Shown here piece by piece: positions 55,646 to 64,000 of a DNA stretch of 64,000 bases. Where the stretch lies: contig NZ_AOLN01000011.1 of NCBI RefSeq assembly GCF_000337815.1, positions 124,001-188,000 on the forward strand, given 5' to 3'. Numbering within the stretch: position 1 is the first letter of the stretch; each line of letters begins with the position of its first letter. This stretch comes from Haloferax mucosum ATCC BAA-1512. GTDB taxonomy: Archaea; Halobacteriota; Halobacteria; Halobacteriales; Haloferacaceae. The position numbers and the translations under genes were made by a program. The notes beneath the pieces are model-generated. The model worked only from the letters and a program-made list of their open reading frames with translations, was not told where the DNA came from and did no database searches.

Positions 55646-56688
55646 AGGATGACCAGCTCCTCCTCGATTGCATCGGGGCCGAGCCCTGCCTCGCGGCCAC
55701 GGGCAATCGCCCGGATGTTATCGACCTCGCGCTCCTTGGCGAGGATATACGAGACGATTGGGGTGACAGACAGCGGATACACGTGTCCGAGCGAGTCACC
55801 GTACTCTAAGAGTGCCGCGTCGAGGGCACGTTCGAATCCGATGAGGCTGTCTGCGTCTTCGAGGTCCGAAAGCGCCTTCGAGAGACGGTCACCGTATTGG
55901 CTGTCGCGTATCTTCGAGACCAGTTCGTCCGGACTGGTCGCCAGTGCCGCAAGTTCCGTCGCCCGGAACAGCGTTCCGCCCTCGATGAAGTAGTCAACCG
56001 GGTCGAGGTCAGCGCCACTGCGGGCGATTCGAAGCGCGTTGCGGGCGTTTCGGAAGTCGATTTCTGCTTTGAGGAATTCGCGGTACTGCTTGGCTTCTTC
56101 GCCGACGACCAGCCCTTCGAGCAGTCGCTCGTAGAAGGCGCGGTCAACCGCGTTTTCCAGGGGCACGAGAACGCCAACCTCTTCGTAATCCTCGTAGGCG
56201 GCCGCGAGGCCGTCTCCGAAGATCGTGCCGGAAAGGAGGTCAACGACTTCTTCGAGTTCGCTCGCATCAAGCAGACGCGAGAGAAGTTTGTCGTCGAACT
56301 CGCCGGCACGGATGAGGTCCGCTTCGACTTCATCGCGTGGCGCCTCGGAGTAGATACCACGGATGATGGTCTTGACGTTCCATGCGTCGAATTTGCGGAG
56401 GTACCGTGCGATGAGGTCGTAGAGGCGGCCACCTGCCCAGTCGAGGATGTCGTTGAACTGCTTCGCCAGATTCTGGTTCAGCGCGTACTCGATGAGGTCA
56501 ACACCGGAGAATCGACTCCCCAGCGCATTGATCTCGGTCTCGTACTCCGACTCCTCCATGAATCGGGCAATCTCGGCCGGCCCCATACGGACCAGTTTAC
56601 GGTACTCCTCGTCTCCGAACAGGGCACTGCGTCGCGCTCGAACACGAGCGATAACGTATTCCGGATTCGAGCCGCCTGCAGTGCTCAT
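55642..56688 (-). CDS. atpC: A-type ATP synthase subunit C
   Basis: This 348-aa helical subunit links the central stalk to the membrane ring (V-type subunit d homologue). It contains the family segments YVIARVRARRSALF, FDAWNVKTIIRGIYS and the C-terminal SVTPIVSYILAKEREVDNIR. It overlaps atpE and atpF by 4 nt each. Confidence 0.96.
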   Translation of the reverse strand: MSTAGGSNPEYVIARVRARRSALFGDEEYRKLVRMGPAEIARFMEESEYETEINALGSRFSGVDLIEYALNQNLAKQFNDILDWAGGRLYDLIARYLRKFDAWNVKTIIRGIYSEAPRDEVEADLIRAGEFDDKLLSRLLDASELEEVVDLLSGTIFGDGLAAAYEDYEEVGVLVPLENAVDRAFYERLLEGLVVGEEAKQYREFLKAEIDFRNARNALRIARSGADLDPVDYFIEGGTLFRATELAALATSPDELVSKIRDSQYGDRLSKALSDLEDADSLIGFERALDAALLEYGDSLGHVYPLSVTPIVSYILAKEREVDNIRAIARGREAGLGPDAIEEELVIL

Positions 56689-57269
56689 TGGTCGTCAAAC
56701 AGTCGCGTACTCACTTCTTTCAGGTTGTCCTCCCAGACTGTGTCGAGGACCGAGTCGAAGGTGTTGTTCACCCGAACACGCGAGTTCGCGCCTTCGACCA
56801 CGACGCCACCGAGGCAGTCGCGCTCACCGGCGACTTCGTACCCGTCGTAGTCGGCGAGGATGGTTTCGAGCATGTCAGCGTCCTCGTCACGGCCGTAGAC
56901 GCTCACTTCGTCTTCATCTTCGAACTCGACCGCGGCAGCATCGAGTAGCGAACGCGTAAGCTCTTCGCGGCGGTCGCCTTCGAACTCGGCAAGTTCGCGT
57001 TCGACCTGCTCGCGGACGCGCTGCAGGACGTCACGGCGTGCGCCGAGTCGTGCCTGCTTGGCTTCGAGCTTCGCACTGGAAAGCGCCTGTTCGCGCTCCC
57101 GTTCGATCTGCTGCTCGACGTCTGCCGTACGCGATTCGAGGATGTCTTCGGCATCGGCCTCGGCTTCGGCGATGATAGCGTCCGCCTGTTCTTGGCCGTC
57201 CTGCCTGATTTCCTCTGCGCGTGCGCGGGCTTCGTCTCGGATATCCTCAACGACGTTATCCAAACTCAT
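56685..57269 (-). CDS. atpE: A-type ATP synthase subunit E
   Basis: This is the peripheral-stalk subunit, 194 aa. The N-terminal half is a long coiled coil rich in Ala, Glu and Arg, and the C-terminal half is the globular head-binding domain with GGVVVEGANSRVRVNNTFDS. It pairs with subunit H to form the stalk. It begins 21 nt after the atpK stop. Confidence 0.96.
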   Translation of the reverse strand: MSLDNVVEDIRDEARARAEEIRQDGQEQADAIIAEAEADAEDILESRTADVEQQIEREREQALSSAKLEAKQARLGARRDVLQRVREQVERELAEFEGDRREELTRSLLDAAAVEFEDEDEVSVYGRDEDADMLETILADYDGYEVAGERDCLGGVVVEGANSRVRVNNTFDSVLDTVWEDNLKEVSTRLFDDQ

Positions 57270-57289
57270 AATGGGAAAGGGAGGGGTGC

Positions 57290-57547
57290 TTAGGCCGCGA
57301 AAACAACGACCAGTGCGAGGATGACGAGAGTTTCGGGGAGGACCGTAAGGATCAGCCCGTTGACGAAGAGACCCTCGTCCTCGGCGATGGCACCCATCGC
57401 AGCGGAACCGATACCACGCTCGGCGTATCCGGCTGCGAAGGCGGCGATACCGACCGAAAGGGCCGCCGCAGCGTCGGCGGTGATAGCGGGCGAGGAAGCG
57501 GCTTCACTCTGCAGTGCAGTCATGAGGGGTTCAATTGCTTCAATCAT
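57290..57547 (-). CDS. atpK: A-type ATP synthase rotor ring subunit K
   Basis: The 85-aa ring subunit has two membrane helices (about 27-48 and 62-85). The ion-binding carboxylate is Glu72 in the segment LTVLPETLVILAL. One hairpin per subunit is the usual haloarchaeal form. I chose the ATG at 57547 from the family start MIEAIEPL; the longer frame is not conserved. A TATA-like element lies upstream, so extra transcripts may start here to supply the many ring copies. Confidence 0.95.
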   Translation of the reverse strand: MIEAIEPLMTALQSEAASSPAITADAAAALSVGIAAFAAGYAERGIGSAAMGAIAEDEGLFVNGLILTVLPETLVILALVVVFAA

Positions 57548-57604
57548 TGTGTGTTCCTGAGTACCGGATTGTCGTCTCCGAACGTTCGTATGTGTTGCAA
57601 GCCT

Positions 57605-57615
57605 TCTCATAAAGG
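57605..57615 (-). promoter_or_regulatory. Candidate internal promoter before atpK
   Basis: CCTTTATGAG on the minus strand would start transcription about 38 nt before atpK. The 175-nt gap between atpI and atpK is the only large gap in the operon. Confidence 0.4.
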
Positions 57616-57722
57616 TTCCCAAAATAATCGGGTGAAATACGGCATTCGGGCGGCTGTCGTCGGTGATTCCGGGAGAGCCGTCGCTATCGAAGCGGTCGAT
57701 AAAGAAGGTACCGCCTGTTCAC

Positions 57723-59933
57723 TCAGTCTTCGGTCGTGAACTGACGGTCGTAGCCGAACGGTTCGTACTCGCGGCCACCGCCCTCGAAGAACTTGCCGAA
57801 GAACTCGACGTATTCGAGACGGACGGCTTGCAGACCCGCACTCGTGACACCGAGCGCGAGGACGACGATGTGGCCGACGACGAGGACGAGCAGTCCACCG
57901 ACGACGCCAGCCGCGCCGGAGTGGAACAGCCCGCCGAATAGGACGTTGGTCACTTCGTATCCGTGGTAACTCAGCGTTTCACCCGGAGCGAGCGCCGCCA
58001 CAGCGGTGGCGTCGGGCATTCCGCCGAGGCCGAAGTGCCACCCGCCGTGGTCGTCAACGTACACACCGAAGACGAGTAGGTTGACTGCGAACGCCATCGA
58101 CGCCTTAGCGATGAGGACAGCGCCGAGACGAGTGTACGACAGGACGTTCGAGAGCACGGCCGCGAACTCGGCGAGTTCAGCGGGCTCTGCCAGCGCCAGC
58201 AAGAGCGCACCGAATAGGTAGAGTCCGAATCCACCCCAGCCGACAGTGTACGAGAAGCCCGAGAAGCCGATCGGGAGAAGCCCGCCACTGGCGAACGTCG
58301 TGAACAGGAATTCGGGGGGAACACCACCGAGGGCATCACTGAAGACCCAAATCCACAGGCCGTTCAGCATGAGAATCCACGAACCGGTTTCGAGGATTGC
58401 CTCCTTCGCACCGTGGAGTTGCGACTTCTCGACGAAGTCGAAGATGTAGCCGACGTTCAGATGCAGGATACCGACGACGACGCTCACGGTGAGCCACGCG
58501 AGTGCCCACTCGGAGGTAGCCGGCGAGAGACCCTTCTCGATCGGCGGGTGAGACATGTGGAGCATGCCTTCCCAGAAGTACTCCGTGATGAGGTGGAATC
58601 CGAATATTTCCCCGTAGAGGATGCCGAATATCGTGGTGAAGATACCGGCCGCAATCGTCATCCCGCCCATACTCTTGAACGCGTCAGAGTCGAAGCTCGC
58701 GTAGAGGTAGTACCCGATAGCGGTGTAGATGAGACCGTATCCGAAGTCCCCGATCATGAACCCGAAGAACGCCGGGAACGTCAGGAAGAGGATAATGGTC
58801 GGGTCGAACTCGTGGTAGTTCGGTCGGTTGACCGCCTGCACGAGGAGTTCGAACGGCTTGACTGCGCCGCTGTTGTTCTGGATGACTGGCGGTTCATCAT
58901 CGGACATGACGACGGACCCGCCGTCGGTTGCGGCGGCGGTGCCACCACTTTCCGGAACCTCTTCGCGCGCGTGGTCGTGGCCATCGCGGGAGAACTCCGC
59001 GCGTTCGATTTCTTCGACATCGACGTGCTCGCCGACGATAGATTTCAGTTCGCTGGCGAAGCGATTGTAACGCTCGGTCGGAATCCAGCCTTCTGCGACG
59101 AAGGCGTTTTCGGTCGTCGCAAAGGACAACGGCGCTTCCGTCTTCTGGACGTCGATTGAGAGGCGCTCCTCGGCCGCGAGGAGGAACTCGCCTTCTTCGA
59201 CCGCGAGGTCGTGAAGTTCTGACTCGACGGTTTCGAGCTTCGATTCGAGCTCGCGCTTTCGCTGTTCAAGTTCGCGGATGTGGTCTTCCGGGCTTCCCGA
59301 AGCGTCCGGCACATCGAGCGTCGTGAACTCGACGCCGACGAGCGCGTCCGTGAGCGCCATTTCTGAGGCGTCCTCGACCGGGCGGCCGAAGATGGCGTGG
59401 GTGCGCTTGCCCGAGAAGATTTCGTACGCGTTGATGTCGGGCGAATCGACGACTGCGCGCTCGATGGCCTCGCGTTTGCCCTGTCCGACGACGACCTGCA
59501 GGGTGTCGTACCCCGAAAGCAGGTCGAGGTCGAGTCCGAGGTCAACGAACGGCTCCATCGCGTCGATTTCTTCGTCCACCGACCGGAGCTTGTTTTCGAG
59601 CTCGGAGCGGCGGTCGTCCAGTTCGTTGACCTCGGCCCGAATCTCTTCGAGCGGCTCGCCGAGTGCGTCGTCCGGGACGATGCGCTGGCGACCGGCGTCG
59701 GAATCTTCGACACCGAGGATACTCTTGAGCGAGCGAACGGTGACGAGTTTATCGGAGGCGCTCTCCGCGCCCTCGATGGGCGTCCCCGTCTCGAATCCGA
59801 ACTCCTCCTGCCACGAACCGTCGTACTCGGTGACGTGAAGCAGTCGGAGATCGTGGACAGTCTCGATGACCTCGGGCATGACGCCCTTCGAACCGGTCAC
59901 CGAGACCTTGCTCATTTGCTCAGGTCTGAGCAT
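57723..59933 (-). CDS. atpI: A-type ATP synthase subunit I (a subunit)
   Basis: This is the membrane stator through which protons reach the rotor ring. The 736-aa protein has a cytosolic N-terminal half with coiled coils and a C-terminal half with about eight membrane helices. The essential Arg is in the segment LSYTRLGAVLIA. I chose the ATG at 59933, inside the end of atpH (14-nt overlap) and preceded by GGAGG; the ATG at 59915 is an alternative. Confidence 0.96.
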   Translation of the reverse strand: MLRPEQMSKVSVTGSKGVMPEVIETVHDLRLLHVTEYDGSWQEEFGFETGTPIEGAESASDKLVTVRSLKSILGVEDSDAGRQRIVPDDALGEPLEEIRAEVNELDDRRSELENKLRSVDEEIDAMEPFVDLGLDLDLLSGYDTLQVVVGQGKREAIERAVVDSPDINAYEIFSGKRTHAIFGRPVEDASEMALTDALVGVEFTTLDVPDASGSPEDHIRELEQRKRELESKLETVESELHDLAVEEGEFLLAAEERLSIDVQKTEAPLSFATTENAFVAEGWIPTERYNRFASELKSIVGEHVDVEEIERAEFSRDGHDHAREEVPESGGTAAATDGGSVVMSDDEPPVIQNNSGAVKPFELLVQAVNRPNYHEFDPTIILFLTFPAFFGFMIGDFGYGLIYTAIGYYLYASFDSDAFKSMGGMTIAAGIFTTIFGILYGEIFGFHLITEYFWEGMLHMSHPPIEKGLSPATSEWALAWLTVSVVVGILHLNVGYIFDFVEKSQLHGAKEAILETGSWILMLNGLWIWVFSDALGGVPPEFLFTTFASGGLLPIGFSGFSYTVGWGGFGLYLFGALLLALAEPAELAEFAAVLSNVLSYTRLGAVLIAKASMAFAVNLLVFGVYVDDHGGWHFGLGGMPDATAVAALAPGETLSYHGYEVTNVLFGGLFHSGAAGVVGGLLVLVVGHIVVLALGVTSAGLQAVRLEYVEFFGKFFEGGGREYEPFGYDRQFTTED

Positions 59934-60252
59934 TAACCGCCTCCTCGAATTTGCCGATGGCGTACTCGACCGCGTCGTCGATGTGGTCTTCCGCCTCGGC
60001 GACCAGTTCGTCACGGGCTTCCTCGCCTTCTTCGAGGATGCGTTCCCGCTCCGTCTCTATCTCCGCGCGTCCCTCCTGCAGACGCTCGGCTTCGAGTTCG
60101 TCAGCCTCTTGTTCGGCCTCGGAGCGAATCTCATCGGCTTCGCGGCGCGCCTCCGCGACGAGCTCCTCACGTTTGGCCTCGGCCTCTTCAACGATGTCGT
60201 CGGCCTCCTGCTCGGCCGTTTTGATTCGTTCGAGAACCTCTTGTCTCGGCAT
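59920..60252 (-). CDS. atpH: A-type ATP synthase subunit H
   Basis: This 110-aa peripheral-stalk subunit is nearly all coiled coil (Glu, Ala, Arg-rich) with the start MPRQEVLERIKTAEQEAD. It partners subunit E and is the first gene of the atp operon. A TATA box about 35 nt ahead gives a leader of only a few nucleotides. Confidence 0.95.
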   Translation of the reverse strand: MPRQEVLERIKTAEQEADDIVEEAEAKREELVAEARREADEIRSEAEQEADELEAERLQEGRAEIETERERILEEGEEARDELVAEAEDHIDDAVEYAIGKFEEAVNAQT

Positions 60253-60280
60253 ACTCGTATCACAGGAACGTTGCACAAGC

Positions 60281-60291
60281 GCTGTATAAGG
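60281..60291 (-). promoter_or_regulatory. TATA box of the ATP synthase operon
   Basis: CCTTATACAG on the minus strand would start transcription about 8 nt before atpH. The divergent methyltransferase promoter lies in the same 156-nt region. Confidence 0.6.
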
Positions 60292-60408
60292 TGTTTGCGG
60301 AAAGTCTGTGACAGACATTCCAGAATGGCGAGATAAATCGCCCGTCCGAGTGCCGAACTGCGCCGCGAATCCGCACCGTTATCATCGGTGAGTCCTAATC
60401 CCGGCGCG

Positions 60409-61032
60409 ATGGGAGTCCTCGAAAACAAAGCGCGGGCCCGCCTGTTCTACAAGTACCTCTCGAAGGTGTACGACCAGGTGAACCCGTTCATCTGGAACGA
60501 GGAGATGCGCGACGAGGCGCTCGAAATGCTCGATATCGAGCAGGGAGACCGCGTTCTCGACGTCGGGTGCGGTACCGGCTTCGGGACCGAGGGACTGCTC
60601 CGCTACACCGACGACGTACACGGCCTCGACCAGAGCATCCACCAGATGCAGAAAGCGTGGAAGAAATTCGGCAAGAACGACGAAGTTCGGTTCTACCGCG
60701 GCGACGCCGAGCGTCTTCCTTTCGCCGACGACACGTTTGATGTCATCTGGTCGTCCGGGTCGATCGAATACTGGCCGAACCCGGTCGTCGCACTCGAAGA
60801 GTTCCGCCGAGTGGTGAAGCCCGGACACAAGGTACTCGTCGTCGGTCCCGACGACCCGAAATCCGGCGTCTTCCAAAAGCTCGCCGACGCAATCATGCTC
60901 TTCTACGACGAGGACGAAGCCGACCGAATGTTCGAAGCCGCTGGCTTCGTCGATATCGAACACCACATCCTCCAACGCCAGCCCGGTAGCCCGCGTGCCA
61001 TCGTGACCATCGCACGCGCGCCAGAGGAATAA
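60409..61032 (+). CDS. SAM-dependent methyltransferase resembling plant MPBQ/MSBQ type
   Basis: The 207-aa enzyme has the SAM motif VLDVGCGTGFG at about residues 49-59, then GDAERLPFADDTFD. The sequence YLSKVYDQVNPFIWNEEMRDEAL and GSIEYWPNP recall VTE3-type enzymes, which methylate prenylated quinols in plants and cyanobacteria. Haloarchaea contain methylated menaquinones, so a quinone-ring methylation step is a fair inference. I chose the start MGVLENKA. It is divergent from the atp operon. Confidence 0.85.
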   Translation: MGVLENKARARLFYKYLSKVYDQVNPFIWNEEMRDEALEMLDIEQGDRVLDVGCGTGFGTEGLLRYTDDVHGLDQSIHQMQKAWKKFGKNDEVRFYRGDAERLPFADDTFDVIWSSGSIEYWPNPVVALEEFRRVVKPGHKVLVVGPDDPKSGVFQKLADAIMLFYDEDEADRMFEAAGFVDIEHHILQRQPGSPRAIVTIARAPEE

Positions 61033-61136
61033 GTTCGGCCGCACGTTCTCACGGAGAGTCAGCCCGCGTTCTCACGGTCTCGGTCTCACAGTCCGGTCGC
61101 ACGTTCAGTAGCTTCTTGTCACCGACAGACGGGAGT

Positions 61137-61619
61137 CTACGAAGCCGTCGCTCGAAGCACCGCGACCGGCGTCTCGTCGTCGTAGACGCGAACGACTACC
61201 GACGACCCGGTCGTGATGTCGGGGTCGTTCGTCCCGGCGAGTTCGAGAGTCGCAAGCTCTCCGGCGGTCCACTCCGAATCGGCCGCCGCGTTGAACGGTC
61301 CTGTCGGTCCCGGTCGGAATCCCGTCGCCGAAAAGAATGGGACCGGCGGTTGGTGCGCGAGCGTCTCGCCATCGACCGAGATACGAACACTGAGTGTCGC
61401 CACGTCGAGCGGCGCACCGCCCTCGTGCGTTATCGAGAGTGTTTCGTCGGAGACCGAAAGCGACAGCGCCGTCGGTTGTGCCGGCGATGGGGACGACTCA
61501 GCGACCTCGAACGCGGCGACGCCGACGACGCCGGCAATGACGACGACGATGCCGACGAGAAGGACGCTCCCGATGAGAATAGAAGAGCCACGAGTCGAAC
61601 GGTGGAACTGACGGAACAT
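61137..61619 (-). CDS. Type IV pilin-like protein (DUF1628 type)
   Basis: The 160-aa protein has a short basic N-terminus, then a long hydrophobic segment at about residues 14-40 (SSILIGSVLLVGIVVVIAGV), and an exported beta-rich domain. This is the layout of haloarchaeal archaellin/type IV pilin N-terminal proteins. A prepilin peptidase site is likely just before the hydrophobic helix (TRGSS). It may be a minor pilin. It lies just downstream of another exported-protein gene. Confidence 0.78.
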   Translation of the reverse strand: MFRQFHRSTRGSSILIGSVLLVGIVVVIAGVVGVAAFEVAESSPSPAQPTALSLSVSDETLSITHEGGAPLDVATLSVRISVDGETLAHQPPVPFFSATGFRPGPTGPFNAAADSEWTAGELATLELAGTNDPDITTGSSVVVRVYDDETPVAVLRATAS

Positions 61620-61688
61620 CGAGAGTGTGTGGTCCCGGCATGCGATAAGAACGTTCGTCAGCGTCCGGGTCGATGATTCGAAACGCCG

Positions 61689-63017
61689 CTACGCCGGGAT
61701 TGGAGTCCCGGGAGTTGGTGCCGGTGTCGTCTCCCCGTCGGGCGTCGAGTTGGACTCCCCGGTCGTGTTCGTCGCAAGCCCGGGGATAGTCGTCGGCGAC
61801 GTGGTAAGGACGACCGCCGAGTTACCCTTGATGACGGTGATAGTGAACGTCTCAGACGGCGAGACGGTCCAAATCGTCCCGTCGGGACCGGTGTGTCCGA
61901 CCAGCGTGCTCTCTTGGCTAGCTTCGAGTCCAAGCGTCACGTTCGCATCGACCGGCGTGTCAGTCTCGGTCTCGTTCAACTGGATTCGGAGCGGACCGCC
62001 GGGATAGGTTCGATACGCCGTAAGCGAGAGACCGTCTTTAACCTCCGTCGTTGGCGTAGTCAGGGAGACACCCCTGAGCGGTCGGCGCTGGGTCTCTTTG
62101 AACACTTCTCCGCTTCCGGCGTCAACGTACGCCGCCAGTTGTCCGCTATTGTAATTGATGCGCACGCGATGGCTGTTGCCAGCGCTGATGACGTTCGTCC
62201 CGTTTTGAGCTGAACGGCTCGAATAGACGGCCGGGTAGTTGTCCGCGACGATACCGAGCGCGTCTTCGTACGTGACTGTGCTCCGGTCGCGGTCCCGGAG
62301 GTCGGCCCGGTACGCTTCGCGGATGTACTCGCCGTCCGCGACGACGCTGAGAACGACGCCAGTGTCGCTCGTTCGGACGGAAAACCGCGTCGGGTCCGAG
62401 CGCCCCGTCATGACGGCGACGGCGTGTTTTCTGACGGGACCGGTGAACGTGTCGAGTTCGCGTTCGAGCGCCGCAAGCCGAGCAGACTCGATAGAGAAAT
62501 CAGGCGTCTCAGTTGCGAGGCTACGAAGCTCGATACGGCGTTCGTTGAGACCGCGTGCTTCGGCGTCGATACGGGCGAGTTCGACGAGCAGTTCGCGTGC
62601 GGAGATTTGGTCGTCGTTGAACGCTTCTATGACCGACCGCTGTGTACTCTGGAGGGCGATAGCCCGCTGTTCGATGCGGTTTATTTCGTCGAGAATCAAC
62701 TGCTGGCGGATGCTGTCGTCGTTCGCCGACTCGATCCGCTCGATAGATGCGCCGGTTTGTATCTGCCCTCCGGATCTGAGCGCCGCGAAGTCGAGCGATG
62801 GGCCAAGGTCAACGTGTTGCGGCTCGACTGTCGCTTGCACGATAGCCGACTCGGGAATGTCGAGGACGCGAACCGTCTCGTTCGACACCTGTTGAGTCTG
62901 CGTGGGCGACGTCCCGTTGAGAGCCGGGGTCTGCCCCGAGACAGCGTCGGGACCGACCGCACCGAGAACCGGCGACGCCACCAGAAGAATGGCGAGGACG
63001 AACGGAAGGGCCTTCAT
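61689..63017 (-). CDS. Exported haloarchaeal protein of unknown function (DUF7096-like)
   Basis: The 442-aa protein has a signal peptide (about residues 1-20, ending around SPVLGAV), a helical/coiled region at about 90-180 (IEQRAIALQSTQRSVIEAF) and a C-terminal beta domain ending in a Pro/Thr-rich tail. No membrane anchor is visible at the C-terminus. I chose the start MKALPFVLA. The family name is from memory; the function is unknown. It runs leftward, 70 nt ahead of the pilin-like gene. Confidence 0.72.
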   Translation of the reverse strand: MKALPFVLAILLVASPVLGAVGPDAVSGQTPALNGTSPTQTQQVSNETVRVLDIPESAIVQATVEPQHVDLGPSLDFAALRSGGQIQTGASIERIESANDDSIRQQLILDEINRIEQRAIALQSTQRSVIEAFNDDQISARELLVELARIDAEARGLNERRIELRSLATETPDFSIESARLAALERELDTFTGPVRKHAVAVMTGRSDPTRFSVRTSDTGVVLSVVADGEYIREAYRADLRDRDRSTVTYEDALGIVADNYPAVYSSRSAQNGTNVISAGNSHRVRINYNSGQLAAYVDAGSGEVFKETQRRPLRGVSLTTPTTEVKDGLSLTAYRTYPGGPLRIQLNETETDTPVDANVTLGLEASQESTLVGHTGPDGTIWTVSPSETFTITVIKGNSAVVLTTSPTTIPGLATNTTGESNSTPDGETTPAPTPGTPIPA

Positions 63018-63212
63018 CGACGTTGGATACACGATGGCAGTACTAAAATGACCCTCTTACGAGTTGCCAGTCCACGAAACGGGCTGTGTCGAGACGCCCG
63101 TGGGGCCGACGTTTCGACTCAGTTACAAAATGCTAACAGTAACCAATAGCGACGGAACGCGGCGTTGAGTCGATGGAAAGCGTTTTCATCGCCGGACGAA
63201 ACGGATTCACGT

Positions 63213-64000
63213 ATGCGGAGTGTCGCCCTCATCGTTGTCCTCTCCCTCATCGTCGCCGGTGTTGCGGCACCAGTCTCGACAGCCGGCGCTGTCACAACCG
63301 ACACTCATAGCGCTGACACGGCGGCTCTCGACCGGACTCCTCTCGTCGCCCAACAATCGACGCTCGAACGGACGCCGAGGACCGAGATTCTCATCGAGCT
63401 ACAGAACGACCGGTCCGCCGATTGGCGCATCGAGATGTACTACGAACTCGACACGGAAAACGAGACGACGGCGTTCGAGGAGTTCGCGCGGCGGTACGAA
63501 CGAGGATCGGCGGACGTCGGTCTGGACGCCGACCTGTTCGAGCGGGTCAGCCAGACGGCCGAAACGCAGACTCAGCGGTCGATGACGATTCAGAACACCA
63601 CGCGGAGAGGATACGTCAAAAACGGGACGGGCGTGCTCGTTTTAACGTTTACGTGGACGAACTTCTTAGAGCAGACTGACCAAGGACTGCGCCTCGGAGA
63701 CGCGTTCGCCGCGGGGAACGGTGAGACGTGGGTGACGTCGCTTCGTTCGAACCAGAATCTCACCATCCAAAGCCCGCCGGGCTACACGGTCAACAGTACC
63801 AATCTCCCGCTGGAAAACCGGGCGCTCGTCATCGAAGGGCCGACGAGAATCGACTCGCCGGACCAGCTGGCGGTGACGTACGACTCGACCAGAGAGTTAC
63901 CGGTCGGACTCATCGGAGGCGGTACCGTCGCGGCCGTCGTGTTGATTGCGGGCCTGATTGTCTACCTGCGTCGCCGTCCGTCGGGCCGCGAGCGACCACA
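63213..64000 (+). CDS. Exported protein with C-terminal membrane anchor, cut by the window end
   Basis: The ATG at 63213 begins a signal peptide (MRSVALIVVLSLIVAGVAAP). The first 262 residues include a globular beta-rich domain with YYELDTENETTAFEEFARRY and GYTVNSTNLPLENRALVI. One membrane helix follows at about 233-255, then a basic segment LRRRPSGRERP at the edge. This resembles the haloarchaeal DUF7345 family as I recall it, here with a cytosolic tail still to come. The stop is outside the window. Confidence 0.75.
   Translation, partial: MRSVALIVVLSLIVAGVAAPVSTAGAVTTDTHSADTAALDRTPLVAQQSTLERTPRTEILIELQNDRSADWRIEMYYELDTENETTAFEEFARRYERGSADVGLDADLFERVSQTAETQTQRSMTIQNTTRRGYVKNGTGVLVLTFTWTNFLEQTDQGLRLGDAFAAGNGETWVTSLRSNQNLTIQSPPGYTVNSTNLPLENRALVIEGPTRIDSPDQLAVTYDSTRELPVGLIGGGTVAAVVLIAGLIVYLRRRPSGRERP

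Overview
The window is haloarchaeal chromosome, most likely Haloferax or a close relative. Supporting signs are the high GC, the strongly acidic proteins, Tat-type lipoproteins with twin-Arg and LAGC motifs, haloarchaeal TATA boxes about 27 nt ahead of leaderless starts, and a gene order (ATP synthase, MinD4, rpo genes, EF-2, EF-1 alpha, uS10) that I recognise from Haloferax volcanii in the reverse orientation. The species assignment comes from recognition, not from a search.

Left end (1-5010): the end of an integrated virus-like element that stops at a tRNA-Ala(CGC) gene. Ten tightly packed rightward genes (36-3668) encode small beta-rich proteins followed by several proteins with single membrane anchors, as expected of the structural cassette of an internal-membrane icosahedral halovirus (SH1/SNJ1 type). 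A facing leftward operon (3665-4834) encodes a ribbon-helix-helix/winged-helix regulator, a SWIM-like zinc protein, an unknown protein and a 34-aa zinc ribbon. The upstream end of this operon is an ORF with no start, cut at the tRNA.

5011-26296: translation and transcription core, mostly leftward. It holds uS10, EF-1 alpha, homoserine dehydrogenase plus an ACT protein (with a probable leader ORF), EF-2, uS7, uS12, NusA and the RNA polymerase genes rpoA2, A1, B1, B2 and H. Unrelated genes are interleaved: a HELSH metalloprotease-like protein, a PQQ-type sugar dehydrogenase, an MscS channel and a transglutaminase-like lipoprotein. Two identical tRNA-Asp genes follow, and a third copy of only the tRNA 3' end marks a probable old integration site.

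26612-48666: mixed housekeeping. It includes paired CrcB fluoride channels, a HerA-like ATPase, TiaS, a conserved HTH regulator, glutaredoxin, an ASST-type protein, an AzgA-type purine permease with an HTH-PRTase regulator and PyrE, CarS (membrane lipid synthesis), proline dehydrogenase, IlvE, RibB with the bifunctional RbkR, ArgS, MinD4 and aRF1. Two small genes missed by length cut-offs are a 50-aa zinc protein (42968-43120) and a 45-aa membrane protein (45138-45275).

48806-64000: the A-type ATP synthase operon (atpH-I-K-E-C-F-A-B, then atpD), with a LOV-PAS/GAF/bacterio-opsin-activator-type regulator between atpB and atpD. On the other side of the atp promoter lies a quinol methyltransferase resembling the VTE3 type. 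Three exported or surface-protein genes follow, the last running off the end of the window.
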